NCBI GenBank assembly: GCA_036346205.1
Contig: JARFJB010001355.1
Location: forward strand, 2,114,501-2,178,500
Reading direction: 5' to 3'
Length of the DNA: 64,000 nt
Source of the DNA: Vesta saturnalis
Taxonomy: Eukaryota; Arthropoda; Insecta; Coleoptera; Lampyridae
Both the position numbers and the translations under genes were made by a program. Every line of letters starts with the position of its first letter. Position 1 is the first letter of the stretch. Shown piece by piece: positions 1 to 11,600 of this stretch. Under the pieces are notes generated by a model. That model saw only the letters and a list, made by a program, of their open reading frames with translations. It searched no databases and was not told where the DNA came from.

Positions 1-296
1 GTCCAGCACCCACTATCATAATGCTTGGTTTTGCTTTCCAATATTTTAATATCATTGTGGATATATGCAATGATGCCACCAGTTCTTCTATTTTCAGAGT
101 TACATCTTAATATTGAGTATCCATCTATATTTATTTCGCTATCTGTTATATCTACTGTTACCCTGGCCTCCGATAAAAAGGTACATATTGCATTCTGATT
201 ATTGCACAACATGAAATTTGCTAATTCATCATAATGAGCATATAAACTTTGCACATTTAAATGATATATTAGTGAACTATTATTTTTCTTTGATTG
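1..296 (-). pseudogene. Non-LTR retrotransposon ORF2, AP-endonuclease N-terminus (partial)
   Basis: Read on the minus strand, this runs off the window start. It shows the start of an APE-type endonuclease: NVQSLYAHYDELANF, then a segment ending FLSEARV, then SENRRTGGIIAYIHND. The RxGGxxxYI pattern is typical of the endonuclease that nicks target DNA for target-primed reverse transcription in the Jockey/CR1 superclade. An in-frame TAG at 297-299 lies just upstream; the first in-frame Met is near position 211. Its ORF1 partners follow at 453-1549 in the same orientation, so the fragment belongs to one element. The reverse transcriptase would lie outside the window. Endonuclease identity is secure; clade is not. 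Confidence 0.8.
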
Positions 297-452
297 CTAC
301 CAATTGAGTTGTTTATTTGCCACCTGGTTATACACTTTTTGATAGTATGGACAGTTTGTATAGTCTGGAGTGTGCTCTTCATCTACCATTTTTTTGCCCT
401 CTCTGTAGTTCCGTACAGCACAATTTATTCATTTATAACTATATCCAATACA

Positions 453-1172
453 TTACTTACTATCATGTTCTCCTGCGGAAAATTTACAACATATAGCTCT
501 TGTACAAAACTTTCCAATGTGACCATAACCCAAGCAATTGTAACATCTTATAATATTTATGTTTATACTAATCACACATATTCCATAGCCCAACATTATT
601 TTATTTAGTTTCAAAACCTGTGACTTTATTTGGTTTGTAACTTTGATAAATCCTACTCCTTTATTCTGGTTTATTTCTTTTTTTAAAATCTGTACATCTT
701 CTAAATTTGCATCAATATTATTTTGCTCGATAAACTTTTTAATAAAAATTTTGTTTTCAGCCCAAACATCATGATCCACTACACCATTTATTTTTATACT
801 AAACAATCTACCCTTAGACTGTGTAACACTTATTCCATTACTTAATTTATTATTAATTTCTCCTTCAAGGCGTTGTAGATCTTCCTTTTTTCCGCATTCT
901 AATACTAGATCTCCTTTTCTAGAAAATTTGCATTCTGTTAAACCAATGTTTAACTCTTCTAGTGCTACATTGGTCATAAATTGTTGTAGTACTTCATCCT
1001 GGGTAACCTTTTCATCTTTAGGTTTTAAAATCAAAACTTTATTTTGTTCAGGACCTTTATTCTTCTTTATATTGCCCTTTACACAGTCACTAAAAGACAT
1101 GACCTGTATAGAGGGATTTACGTGAGCATCTGTTTCATTCTGATTCGTATTCAATTGTGTTGGTTCAATCAA
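453..1172 (-). pseudogene. Non-LTR retrotransposon ORF1 (gag-like), zinc-knuckle part
   Basis: This 239-residue reading frame ends with a CCHC knuckle (CYNCLGYGHIGKFC, C-x2-C-x4-H-x4-C) at about residues 209-222. It is preceded by a basic region and an RRM-like stretch with SIKINGVV and GVGFIKV. This is the nucleic-acid-binding gag-like protein that accompanies APE-type non-LTR elements. The frame breaks between this segment and the upstream PHD/coiled-coil segment (1206-1549). It also ends shortly after the first knuckle, where related proteins usually have two or three, so the copy is probably decayed. Confidence 0.8.
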
Positions 1173-1205
1173 CTTATTGCGTATGTATTTGTTGTCTTTA
1201 CTAAC

Positions 1206-1549
1206 TAGGTATTATTTCATTTAATAACTTTACTTGCGACTTCAGTACTTCTACTTCATTATTTAAACTCATCATATAACTATCTACTAGGTACTATTTT
1301 AATTTCATTGGCCATATTATTCCGATTATTAGATGCATTATTACTATTACAACTAACCTCACTTTTTATGCATTCCGTACAATACCATTTTGCCTGATCA
1401 CATTTACTTAAAAATTCAAAGTTTTCTTTTTTCATATTAGCACACTTAATATGATACCATTTCTTACATTTATTATCACAACCAATAACTTTATCTCCGT
1501 TAAATTCAATGTTACAATGGGAACATTTATTGTCTACACTATCCGTCAT
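1206..1549 (-). pseudogene. Non-LTR ORF1 N-terminus: PHD finger plus coiled coil
   Basis: Minus-strand reading from Met at 1549 gives a C4HC3 PHD finger: CSHCNIEF, GCDNKCKKWYHIKC, WYCTEC. It stops at 1280. A second short frame directly downstream starts MMSLNNEVEVLKSQVKLL and has leucines spaced as in a short coiled coil. PHD fingers at the start of ORF1 are known in several arthropod non-LTR lineages. This piece, the knuckle at 453-1172 and the endonuclease at 1-296 form one element in order ORF1-ORF2, with at least two frame breaks. Confidence 0.75.
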
Positions 1550-1569
1550 TGCTTTAATTGTGTACTATA

Positions 1570-2140
1570 TATCTGAATAATTCAAATGCCTATTGCATTA
1601 AAGCAAGTCATGGAAATCTAGGCAATGTGTGGTAGCACAGTCAAAAGAACAAAGAATTGTTGCTGTAGCTTGACTTTTGAAAATTGTAGGTTATGTTTTT
1701 AAAGTGAAACTAATGCTGCGTTGCAACATAGTTTTTCACGCTATTTAGACTTTGTTTCGTGAAAATTGTTTAATCCCATTTAAAAAAAGTAAATTTCCTC
1801 AGATCTTGAACGTCTACTACCTACATAAAACTTAAATTGTACATTCTTGATCATAAATTAAATTGCCAAATTAGTCATAGTAGATCTTTCCGAAAGGTGA
1901 AATCCCAAAACTCAGATTTTTCCGCGTTTACTACAATATCTCGACTTTAAATTTTAAGATCTTGCTGGTATGATGTTTTGGATAGCTCGCTGTGAAACCT
2001 AAAACTAAATACATACTTAAGGTGCTTATAGCACCTAAAAATTTGCAACTTTCGGACTCGGCGATAACTTTTGGTATTTTCCCCACAAATTATTATTAAT
2101 TATTATATTAATTACATTTTTACAAATGGGAATACCATTA
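1570..2140. other. No recognised gene
   Basis: AT-rich sequence upstream (minus sense) of the non-LTR element. It may include that element's 5' untranslated region. No coding motif or repeat was recognised. Confidence 0.5.
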
Positions 2141-2149
2141 TAGAAATAG

Positions 2150-2287
2150 TATATTAAGTAACAAGAACAGTAAGGGGCGTTTACCGGTCGACGGCCATGT
2201 TTGGAGGCTGAGCGATAGCGAAGTCTCCAATTTGGCCGGAGACCGGTACAACCCTTAATGTTCGTGATCCTCATACTGTTTTTTGCA
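2150..2287 (+). repeat. Dispersed repeat A, copy 1
   Basis: The segment around GTCGACGGCCATGTTTGGAG, continuing through AACCCTTAATGTTCGTGAT to a TTTTTTGCA run, recurs in inverted orientation at 46612-46745 with roughly 85-90% identity by eye. The repeat ends within a few bases of chitinase-like exon sequence (reading KQVNPKLKV from 2290), so an insertion may have removed or displaced the exon start. Family unknown. Confidence 0.7.
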
Positions 2288-2633
2288 TTAAGCAAGTAAA
2301 TCCAAAGTTGAAAGTATTACTGTCAATAGGGGGTGCTGGAAATACTAACGGTTTTCCAGAAATGGTTTTAAACCACACTAATCGAAAAATATTTATTCGT
2401 TCTATTGATAATGTTATACGTTTATATAAACTAGATGGAATCGATTTAGATTGGGAGTTTCCGAATAAGGTACCGTCGAAAGATTCCAAACAAAAAATGC
2501 ATTTTACTCAACTGTTATCCGAAATACGTAATGAAATTAATCGGCAGGATAAATTTAGGTTTATATTAAGTGTGGCTGTTGCTGCACCACGTTTTATAAT
2601 TGATCTGTCATATGATGTTTCTTATATGAATAG
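2288..2633 (+). CDS. Chitinase-like exon with catalytic motif
   Basis: It encodes KQVNPKLKVLLSIGG through the DGIDLDWEFP active-site motif to SYDVSYMN, and ends in phase 2 at AG|GTAAG. The 5' boundary is uncertain because repeat A reaches about 2287 and no clear acceptor precedes the coding sequence. Confidence 0.8.
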
Positions 2634-5600
2634 GTAAGATTATTGTATTTAGAATTTGTTATGACCTGTCAAAGTGTAATTATTTCAGTTTGTCTTCAAA
2701 ATGTGGTGAAATTATTTTATGCACTTATGTTATGCACTTGTTGACTTTTTGTATTTTGTTACATCACTGATTATACAGGGTGGGGTAAACTTCTGACATC
2801 GAAGGATTACATTGTTGTGGTAAGAGATATATCATTCAAATGTTGTGTGGGCTAGTACAGTTACTGAGTGCACATTTTGAAAATACTTTTGGTTATACAG
2901 GGTATTCCAAAAAGTTGTGGCAGCACAAACTTATGTTTTTAAATGAAACATACTATATTTTGTTCAAGATTCCAAAAGATCTTATCGAGAGCGTTAACAT
3001 AATATAGCATTTTAATGTATTATATGGGGTGTTTTGAAAGATATGACCAAATATTAGTAAAAATTACCCCTTCTTTAACACTCTTAGAGAACAATACGTT
3101 GCAGTGAACAAAATCATATATAATCACACTACATATGGTATCTCGGATAGACTTCCTGTTACGATGGGTGTACCACAGGGCTCTGTGATAGGACCTATTC
3201 TGTTTATCCTGTTTATCAATAATCTTAGCCTGACCCTGAGTGCACAAAATCACATCTTGTACGTGGATGACATTTCAGTGATTTTTTCACATCCTGATGA
3301 AAACACTCTCAAGACAGATTGCATAAATGCTGTCACAACTACTATGAATTTTTTAGCCAAACATGATCTATATTTTAATTCTAGTAAAACTCAAGTTATT
3401 TGATTTCATAACAGACAAAAAACTATATTAAACGTTAACTTGAATATAAATAACATGAGTTTATGTAACCTAACGCATACCAAGTTCTTGGGCATTTATC
3501 TAGACGAAACACTAAACTTTAAAGTGCACTGTGAGAAACTAACACCTTCTAAATTATCTTCTATTTCTTATATCTTTAGACAATTGCGGTTTATTTTAAA
3601 TAGACCACAACTGATATCTGTGTACTATGCGCATATAGATAGTCGTCTATGTTACGGCATTTGCTTATGGGGTAGTTCCACTTCATTTAACTTTGTATTT
3701 TTAATGCAAAAGAGAATATTACGCATTATGGCAAATAAAAAACATTTTGCATCTTGCCGTAATATTTTCCGAAGCTTTAATATACTTACCTTAATGTCCG
3801 TATACATTTTTGAACTCTTGTGTATATATTTTCAATCATAAATCTACTTACAATCTGAACAAGGATATCAAGAAACAAGAAACAAGAACTTATTCCACAT
3901 TCCCTTTTCAAGATATAATGTGACTGCCTACTCTCCAAATGTTTTAGGTCTTAAAATTTTTAACTGCTTGCCGAATTATATCAAATCGTGTCATAATTTA
4001 AAAACCTTTAAGTCATCATTGAAATCCTATTTATTACAGAAATGTTTTTACGATATGTCAGAATTTTTTAATTGCTCTCAAACGTCTTAAACTTTCCTGT
4101 AAATTACTTATGTTTGTGTTTTCTTTTTGTTTTTGTTTGTGATGTACATGTAATTTCAATGCATATACAATTGAAGTGTCTTATACATTATTGTTTGTAA
4201 TTCAAGACCAAATAAAAATAATAATAATAATCTGCAGTACAGTAAATCAAAATAAATCAAGAGGTCTTTGTATTTTAAAGTGTCGTATCACTGTCTGTGT
4301 TCAATATTAATTACTTTTCTTATCTGTGACTTCTTTAATACAGGGTGAAACAAAACTCAAATCAAGCAGTATCTCAAAATTTTCAAATGAATCACCCTGT
4401 AACTCTTTTTGCGATTTGTTAGTACAATTAATAAGCTTTCAAACGATATAGTACTTGTAGGGAATAAGTTAATGGAAAACTGTACATTTTTTGTAATAAC
4501 CGAAAAATCCTGTATTTTACATACATGATTTTTACTAATATTTGGTCATACCTTCCAAACATCCTATATAATATATTATTTTTTAACACTCTCGATGAGA
4601 TCTTTTCGAATCTTGAACAAAATATAGTATGTTTCATTTAAAAAAATACAAGTTTGTGCTGCCACGACTTTTTAGAACACCCTGTATAACCAACCGTATT
4701 TTCAAAATGTGCGCTCAGTAACTGTACTAGCCCACACAAAATTTTAACGATATATCTCTTACCACAACGATGTAATTCTCCGATGTCTGAAGTATGCGCC
4801 ACCCTGTATATGACCATGCTTTAACACCATGAATAGATTAAGTGAATTTAAATGCTCTAAAATTCTACTTAAAGTTTTTCTATCATACCTGTTTCAACAG
4901 TGACAATCCTAGTTTTATTTTAATGGAAAATAGTGCAACGTAATGTCTAGAGATAGCAGAAGTTGTTTTCTATCAAAAGTGTGGCTTAATAGACACAGAA
5001 AAAGTAGGGGAACTGACAAAATTTACATTAAGTTTGACTTTAATCTTCTCTTGAACCCTTAACTAATTATGATAATTTTTTTTTTGATTGTAGCTTGATT
5101 CTTTAACACTTTCACTTCGTATATAAACCATGGAATCATCACAAATATGCGGAAACAATTTTTTAGCAATCTTTTAGTATACTGAATTTTATTTCACAAT
5201 TTTAATTTTGTTTTGATTAAAATGCATTAAAAAAATTTTAAGGGGTTTCAAGGCCATGACGCCAATTGACGTCATCCGTATATTTTATATATAAAACCTA
5301 CAGTTATATGCAGATGACACCAATTGGCGTCATTTTGTTTCTAAGAATTTTTTATTTATTCCAATTGAAAAAACACTACGTAAAACAAACTCTAATATTG
5401 AATAAGTAACTATAAAATAATAGTATATAAAAAACGGAACAAAAGCTTAGATGAGATTTCTGTCAACAAATAATATACAGATTTTTTTTGTGCTACAAAG
5501 CAAAGCAAGACTCGAGGCACAGTGCTGGGTTTTCTGGACACCCTTTGCGCTCAAATAGTGTATCCTTCCTAATTTTTTGTTGGAAAGACACACAGCATCT

Positions 5601-8600
5601 TCTTCTGGGAGTTCTTTTTTTTAGTGTCATCCCCACTCACGGAAATCCTTGAAGGTACTTGATTTGGGTTTACTTCACCACTCTATTTTGTTGCCATTTT
5701 GGGTAATACCTTTTCTATCACCAAAAAGCGAAAGTCAATGGAATGTAGGCTTCTTTCTCGAGCATATATGAATTAAACATAAGAAGTTGGAGAACATGTA
5801 TACCCAATTTTTTGTACCAAAATAAGGATTTTCTCAATGATGGATAGTAGGTCATCATTTGGTTTTGCCTGTCGACAACACCCATATTTTTGTTATAATT
5901 TACAATTATCAATGATTTCTCTTTCACAACACTTCTTTTGTTTTTTATCTCAGCCATTGTGTTTAAAAATTCTGTAGAAATATAGTTGGTATCCCTTTTA
6001 TCCTTCCAGAGCCCACTATTATTCCATCACAGTATCTCGCTCGTGTTTCTCCCAGTTTTAGTTTTGGAACCAAAATATCTTTAAGATTGTCCACTCTGTT
6101 TGCTCACAAAGTACCTGTGCAGGATGTTGGCTTGCTTAGGAGGGTTTTTGACAGATCAGAGCTGTTATAGAAGTTGTCCATATAAATGCTGTGACTATTA
6201 ATTAAAATCTCTTCTAATAGATTCATGACTACTTTTTGAGCGTGCCCCTTACCGTCCAATTGACCTGTTTGACCAGTATAACAAATGAAGTTCATTATCA
6301 GCCCATTTGACTCTGTTACCATAATTAATAATTTTAGACCGTATTTATGACGTTTGTTAGAAATATACTGCTTAAAAAGAAGCCACCCTTTCCACAAAAT
6401 CATAAGATTCGTCAAGGGAACGGGATAATATACTTCATTCACTTTACTTTTGAAGTAATCTAAGATGGGTCTAATTTTATACAGGCTTAGGTTCGTCGGG
6501 TCTAGGATTTCTGGTAAAATGAAGGCATCTTAAGACATCTATCTCGACTCATATTATCTAAAAAACATTTTAAATAAATAAAGGATCAGTTTTCCAATAA
6601 TCGTGCAGTCTAATCAATTTAACTGTGCCCATATGAAACAACAGTCCTAAAAATTTTTTCATTATGATATTTAGCCCTCTCAGTAACACCTTTAGTGAGA
6701 AAGAGATCTAATGCATATTAGATCGTTTTTCTTAATATGTTGTTTATAAAATCATCATCAACAAGCAACCGAAAATAATCGAGTGGTTCAGCATTTCATT
6801 TGATTTACTAAAATTAAAATTTTTCATACTATCGTATCATTTGTTGTTATCGGCTGCCTAGTTTGTGAAATCCGCTGGAACTGCTTTGAATAAATAATAA
6901 ACTAAACGAACTGTACTGACCATCATCTATTTTCAATTCTAGTTAACTTTCCGAAGATGTTTCGTTAGCATCGACTTCAAAATATTCATCCAAGTCATCG
7001 TCAATATGGGCATCTGATTCGTATTAAAATTTCGTCTACATACATTACGTATATACGCATGATGGGATTAATGATGGGTGTGGTCAGGATAGGATCGGAA
7101 GGAACGGAGTTAGGGTTCTGCGGGGGAAAAACCCCCTGAAAAAACCTCATACAAGGTAGACGGTAACGGGAATCGAACCCATTACCTCCCGATTGCTGAG
7201 CAGATCGTGTCACCACTACGCTACCAGCTTGGTGCTTGATAAAAACAAAGAGCGGTCAGGTTTACACAATTCCAAAGTTTTAAACTAAATTTTATTCGAG
7301 AAATATTTACAAATGCATATAAATTAGCGACTAGACTGACTAGAGTAACGTAAACAAAAAACAACCCTTGTGTTAAAATTAGCTCTCCTTGTAATAATAT
7401 CGTAAATCTCGCTGTTTATAACTACATTTTATGTAGAAAATGGACAAAGAGATTCTTACCTGTTCAAAAAGTGTATAAAATACGTAAAAAATTAACTTTG
7501 GATAAAAGATACTGACAAAAACTGAATTTAGGCCATTTTGGCCGTACCGAAACAATATCCAAACGATTGAAACCATAGTTATTTCCAACGTCTATAAATG
7601 TGCGGATACCACAAAATCATTTGTAGTGTGGTGTGTATCGAATCCAAACTGTATTTTAACACAACATGTACCTGACGCGTATTGGTGTTAATCGCACATA
7701 ATAAGGAATAGATATGACGCCGATTGCGTCATTCGCAGCGAAAGGGTTAAGAACACGTTAGACCTATTGCTGATTTTAAACAATTGGTCGAAATGTCACA
7801 TTGTTCAGTTTTGAGACACTGTAGAGTGAACAAATGAAATTTGATATTTTAATTTTTTTATTTACGCTGATATTGCAGTTATTAAGGGTGCTACAAGGTT
7901 TTGTTGTAATTAGTGCATTGGCACACTTTTTGTGGGTTGCTAGGGGGTCAAAGGATTTCCCTTAATTTTTGATTATGTTATAGAAGCCACTAAAACTAAA
8001 ATTTTTTATTTAACCAAATTTTATGTGTGCTTTATCGTATAAATTAGAGCGTGTTTAAAGGCCAACGGGCCAAAGGAAAACAATAACAGTAAATTAACTA
8101 ACGATAACGATTCAGGACACCAACGTGCACTTATGATAGCACGCTCATGATGACATTATCAAGCAATTCTTGAGCCAGATTGTCCCAGATCTTAACAAGA
8201 GCTGCTGCTGCTTGTTCGGGATTTTGAATTGCGGGATTTCTGGATCTTACCTAACATGTTCGATCGGATTAAGGTCTGGAGAACATGCAGGCCAATTCAT
8301 TACCCTTATTTCGACAGTATTTAAAAATTTTGAGACACGAACCACGAGAGAGCAGGCATAGTCGTACATCAGTAAAAAGTTTTCTCCGATTTGGGGGGCG
8401 AATGGTACGACATAGTATTGCAGAATATCTTGAATGTATCCATTTGCATTTAAAGCACCATTAACAATAACCAACTCTGATCGGCTTCGTAAACATCTCC
8501 CACCCCAGACCATTACTGAACCTCCACCGAAGGAAACAGTAGGAGTATAATTAATAATTCATCTTGTTCTCAACGGCACCGATATAATCTTTTCCTGCGA

Positions 8601-11600
8601 TCGGTGGAGTTACTGCAAGAGCGGCTGTCATCTGTGAAAAGAACGTTGGCCCACTGGTCATTTTCCCAATTTTCATTCTCCCGAGCGAAGTGTAGCCTCG
8701 CCACTCGATGACGTCGCTGAAGTTTTGGAGGTTTCTTCGTTCTATAGGCCTTCAAACCCACTTATTTGAGCCTTCTGCTAATGGTACGATTACTTATTCT
8801 AATTCCATGTACTTCTTAATTGTGGTACTGTTTTACGCCTGTTTCGTAATGTTTGTAAGACTAAAATCTGTCACCTCTAGCCGCGGTTATCCGTTTTCTA
8901 TCTTGGCCTTGTCTTTTATACTCCCCAGTTTACCTCCAACGTCTTACATTACGGTAAACCGTGGATTTTGATTTTATTAATACATCGACAACATAAGAGT
9001 AAGATCTAGTATCTTCAATCAACGCTACGCCCTCGCCACATCAGTGTGATTTAAATACCCATGTTGGATTTTTAGCAGTAAAAATTTTGAATGTGGCGTT
9101 TGCTTCACTTTGGCAATATCCAATGACATAAACAGAACAGACCCCCTAGCAACCCATAAAAAGTGTGCCAATGCACTAATTTCAACAAAGCTCTGTAGCA
9201 CCCTTAATAACTGCGATATCAAAGTAAATAAAAAAATTGAAAAATTGTTTTTTTATTACTTTTGAAAGACGGGGGTGGTTTTTCGGGAGTAGATATAGTT
9301 TTGTTTGGATCGGGGGGGAAGGCAATTACAGCGAGCTTTTCAATAGAGCCAGATCGATTTTTGGGTTAATTAAATCCCTTCATTATAAACAGTTTGTCTT
9401 TAAAATAATTCGTGCGTGTACATTTTTCTTTTGAATTTGCCAACATTAAGTTGTCTTTTCTTTCGGGGTTAAACCGCGTCTATTAACGATTTATGCCTGT
9501 GATCAATTAAGCGAATATTTATTCTAGGTAAGTATGTATTTTTATATAACTGAAATCTCGCAGCAAATAGTTGTACCAGTCTAGATAACATATTAAATAC
9601 GAAACATTGCCTTGCAAAGGTATCTTATTCGTACGCGGACTCATTAAGCTGAAATCTGCTAAAATAAAAGGACAGTATAGGGTCCTCTCCCTTTGGTGTT
9701 TGCGCGAATGAGCATTGTTGATTGTTGTTTATATTTATAATGGTGTAAAGGTGGCTGGTGAATGGGTATAGGATGCCGCAGGTTATTAATTGTTGGTACA
9801 CACTTCCAAGCCAGACCATTAAACACCTCGAATCTTATACTTATTGTTTTTATATGTTGTATAAGTGGATGTGTAACCGGAGAGAGAGAGAGAGGCACGG
9901 TGTGTTTCTAACGCACTCAAACTTATATATATATATAGGTTACGATGTTAGTGATCTATTTATAACGTACCCTTGTAAGGCTTTGTTTTAGTGAGTTTTT
10001 ATTTCAGTTTGTTGAAGTTGAATTATTTGCCTGCGAGCTGATTTCTCTTTTGTATGAGCTTTATTACAATGTGACTTAGGTATTTTGTGCTTTAGTTGTC
10101 ACTAAATAATCGGGTAATGTTTAAATTCCTTGTCTGCTTTCTTTTGATCCTCGCATTTACCTGTGCAATTTTACTGTTGTATTTTGTATGTACCGTGATT
10201 TGCTTTATTATTTTATGTGCTTATTTACTTAAAGACCGGCATGATTGGTTTTTAAAAAAAGGGCCACATGTTTGCTGTTACGATTTTTGTTATGATTTTT
10301 GTTTTGATTATTTATGACCCAATTGTGAGTGACTATATGTTTTTTTTTCATTGTGTTTCTGTGTAACTAAACTGCTTTTTATTCATTTTCTCTTAATAAT
10401 ATAATTTTGTACGCACTTTAACCTGATTTAATGGTGTCTTGTTATATATTTAACCCTTTCATTGTTTTTTTGTGTTATTTGACTTATTAATGTACTTGTG
10501 CAATTACTTATTTATGAATAAAGTGGGTTTTATTGGTGGTTCTTTCCCACAATAGTAGATTAACGGGCGGAATCACCGGTGCGCCAAGTTCGTTGATTTT
10601 AATTTGAGTAGTTTCCTTTTTTATTACCTGCAAATAAGTTCAAATTACTCTTTTCAAGATAGGGTACCTGGGGATGTTACAAATTGATGATCGTCAAACG
10701 ACTGAACATATTTTCTTGAATCAGCTAAGAACGCTCGATCTATTCATCTTTCGAACAAGAAAAACGAAATCAAAATCGGTTATTCTGTTTGGAAGCTATG
10801 ATGCCACAGACTGACACACGTTAAAGTTATAACACTCCTCTTTTCTCATTGGGGGTTAATAAAAGCAGACATCTTAAAGTAGAGTTCTTGAAACCAGATT
10901 ACTGATATCGAAATTAACAATCGTTAAATGTATGTTTAATAATTTGTGTATAAATTTCAATAAATTTTTATCCGTACCATTCGTGTATTATTAAATTTTT
11001 ATTAGTGTGCAAATATAATTGTTGAGACGCGCCTAGATGGCGTTTTGGTATCAAAACATTATACATTGGACAGTCAACCATCATACAGACTATCCATACA
11101 TTACAAGAATTACAAGATCGTTTACATCAAAACTGTGCACTTACTCTCAGATGTGAAAATTTGTTGTTTTGCTCATCATAAACTTGAATCATTAGCTACT
11201 TGACGTCGTATGCCTCCTGTATAAAATTGTGATTGACAAAAAATATATAGGCTTTGTTAAGTGATGGTAATAAAATGATAATTACTGACTTTAAATTCGG
11301 CGAAAACATAAGTGATAATATAATTTCATCATACTCTGTGAATGTGGGCTGGAAACGAGTAAACTTTTGGATGGCCCTAAATTTATTCTTATAATTTTTT
11401 TAGTTATGTGGATTATGTTAACGTAATGACTTACGATTATCACTTCTATACAGAATTCACGCCTTTTACAGGCTTAAACGCTCCTTTATATGCTGATATT
11501 AATCAGACTACTTATTTAGCTAGTTTAAATATCAATTACACTGTCAATTACTGGAATGAGAGTGGTATGGAGAAAGAAAAGATTATTGTTGGATTACCAA

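Larger units (their letters stand above)
5107..7746 (-). mobile_element. Decayed piggyBac-type transposon 1
   Basis: The element is bounded by TTAA at 5103-5106 and 7747-7750, the piggyBac target. The right end read inward is CCCTTTCGCTGCGAATGACG and the left is the diverged CACTTTCACTTCGTATA. Subterminal copies of a GACGCCAATTGACGTC-like palindrome lie near 5260 and 5320, with a related sequence near 7715. A minus-strand transposase remnant and a SINE-like copy lie inside. It sits in the large chitinase-like intron. Confidence 0.78.

Noticed and set aside
10096..10317. Hydrophobic 73-codon frame with Cys-rich end
   Set aside because: Inside the large chitinase-like intron, no motif, AT-rich composition favours random hydrophobic frames.
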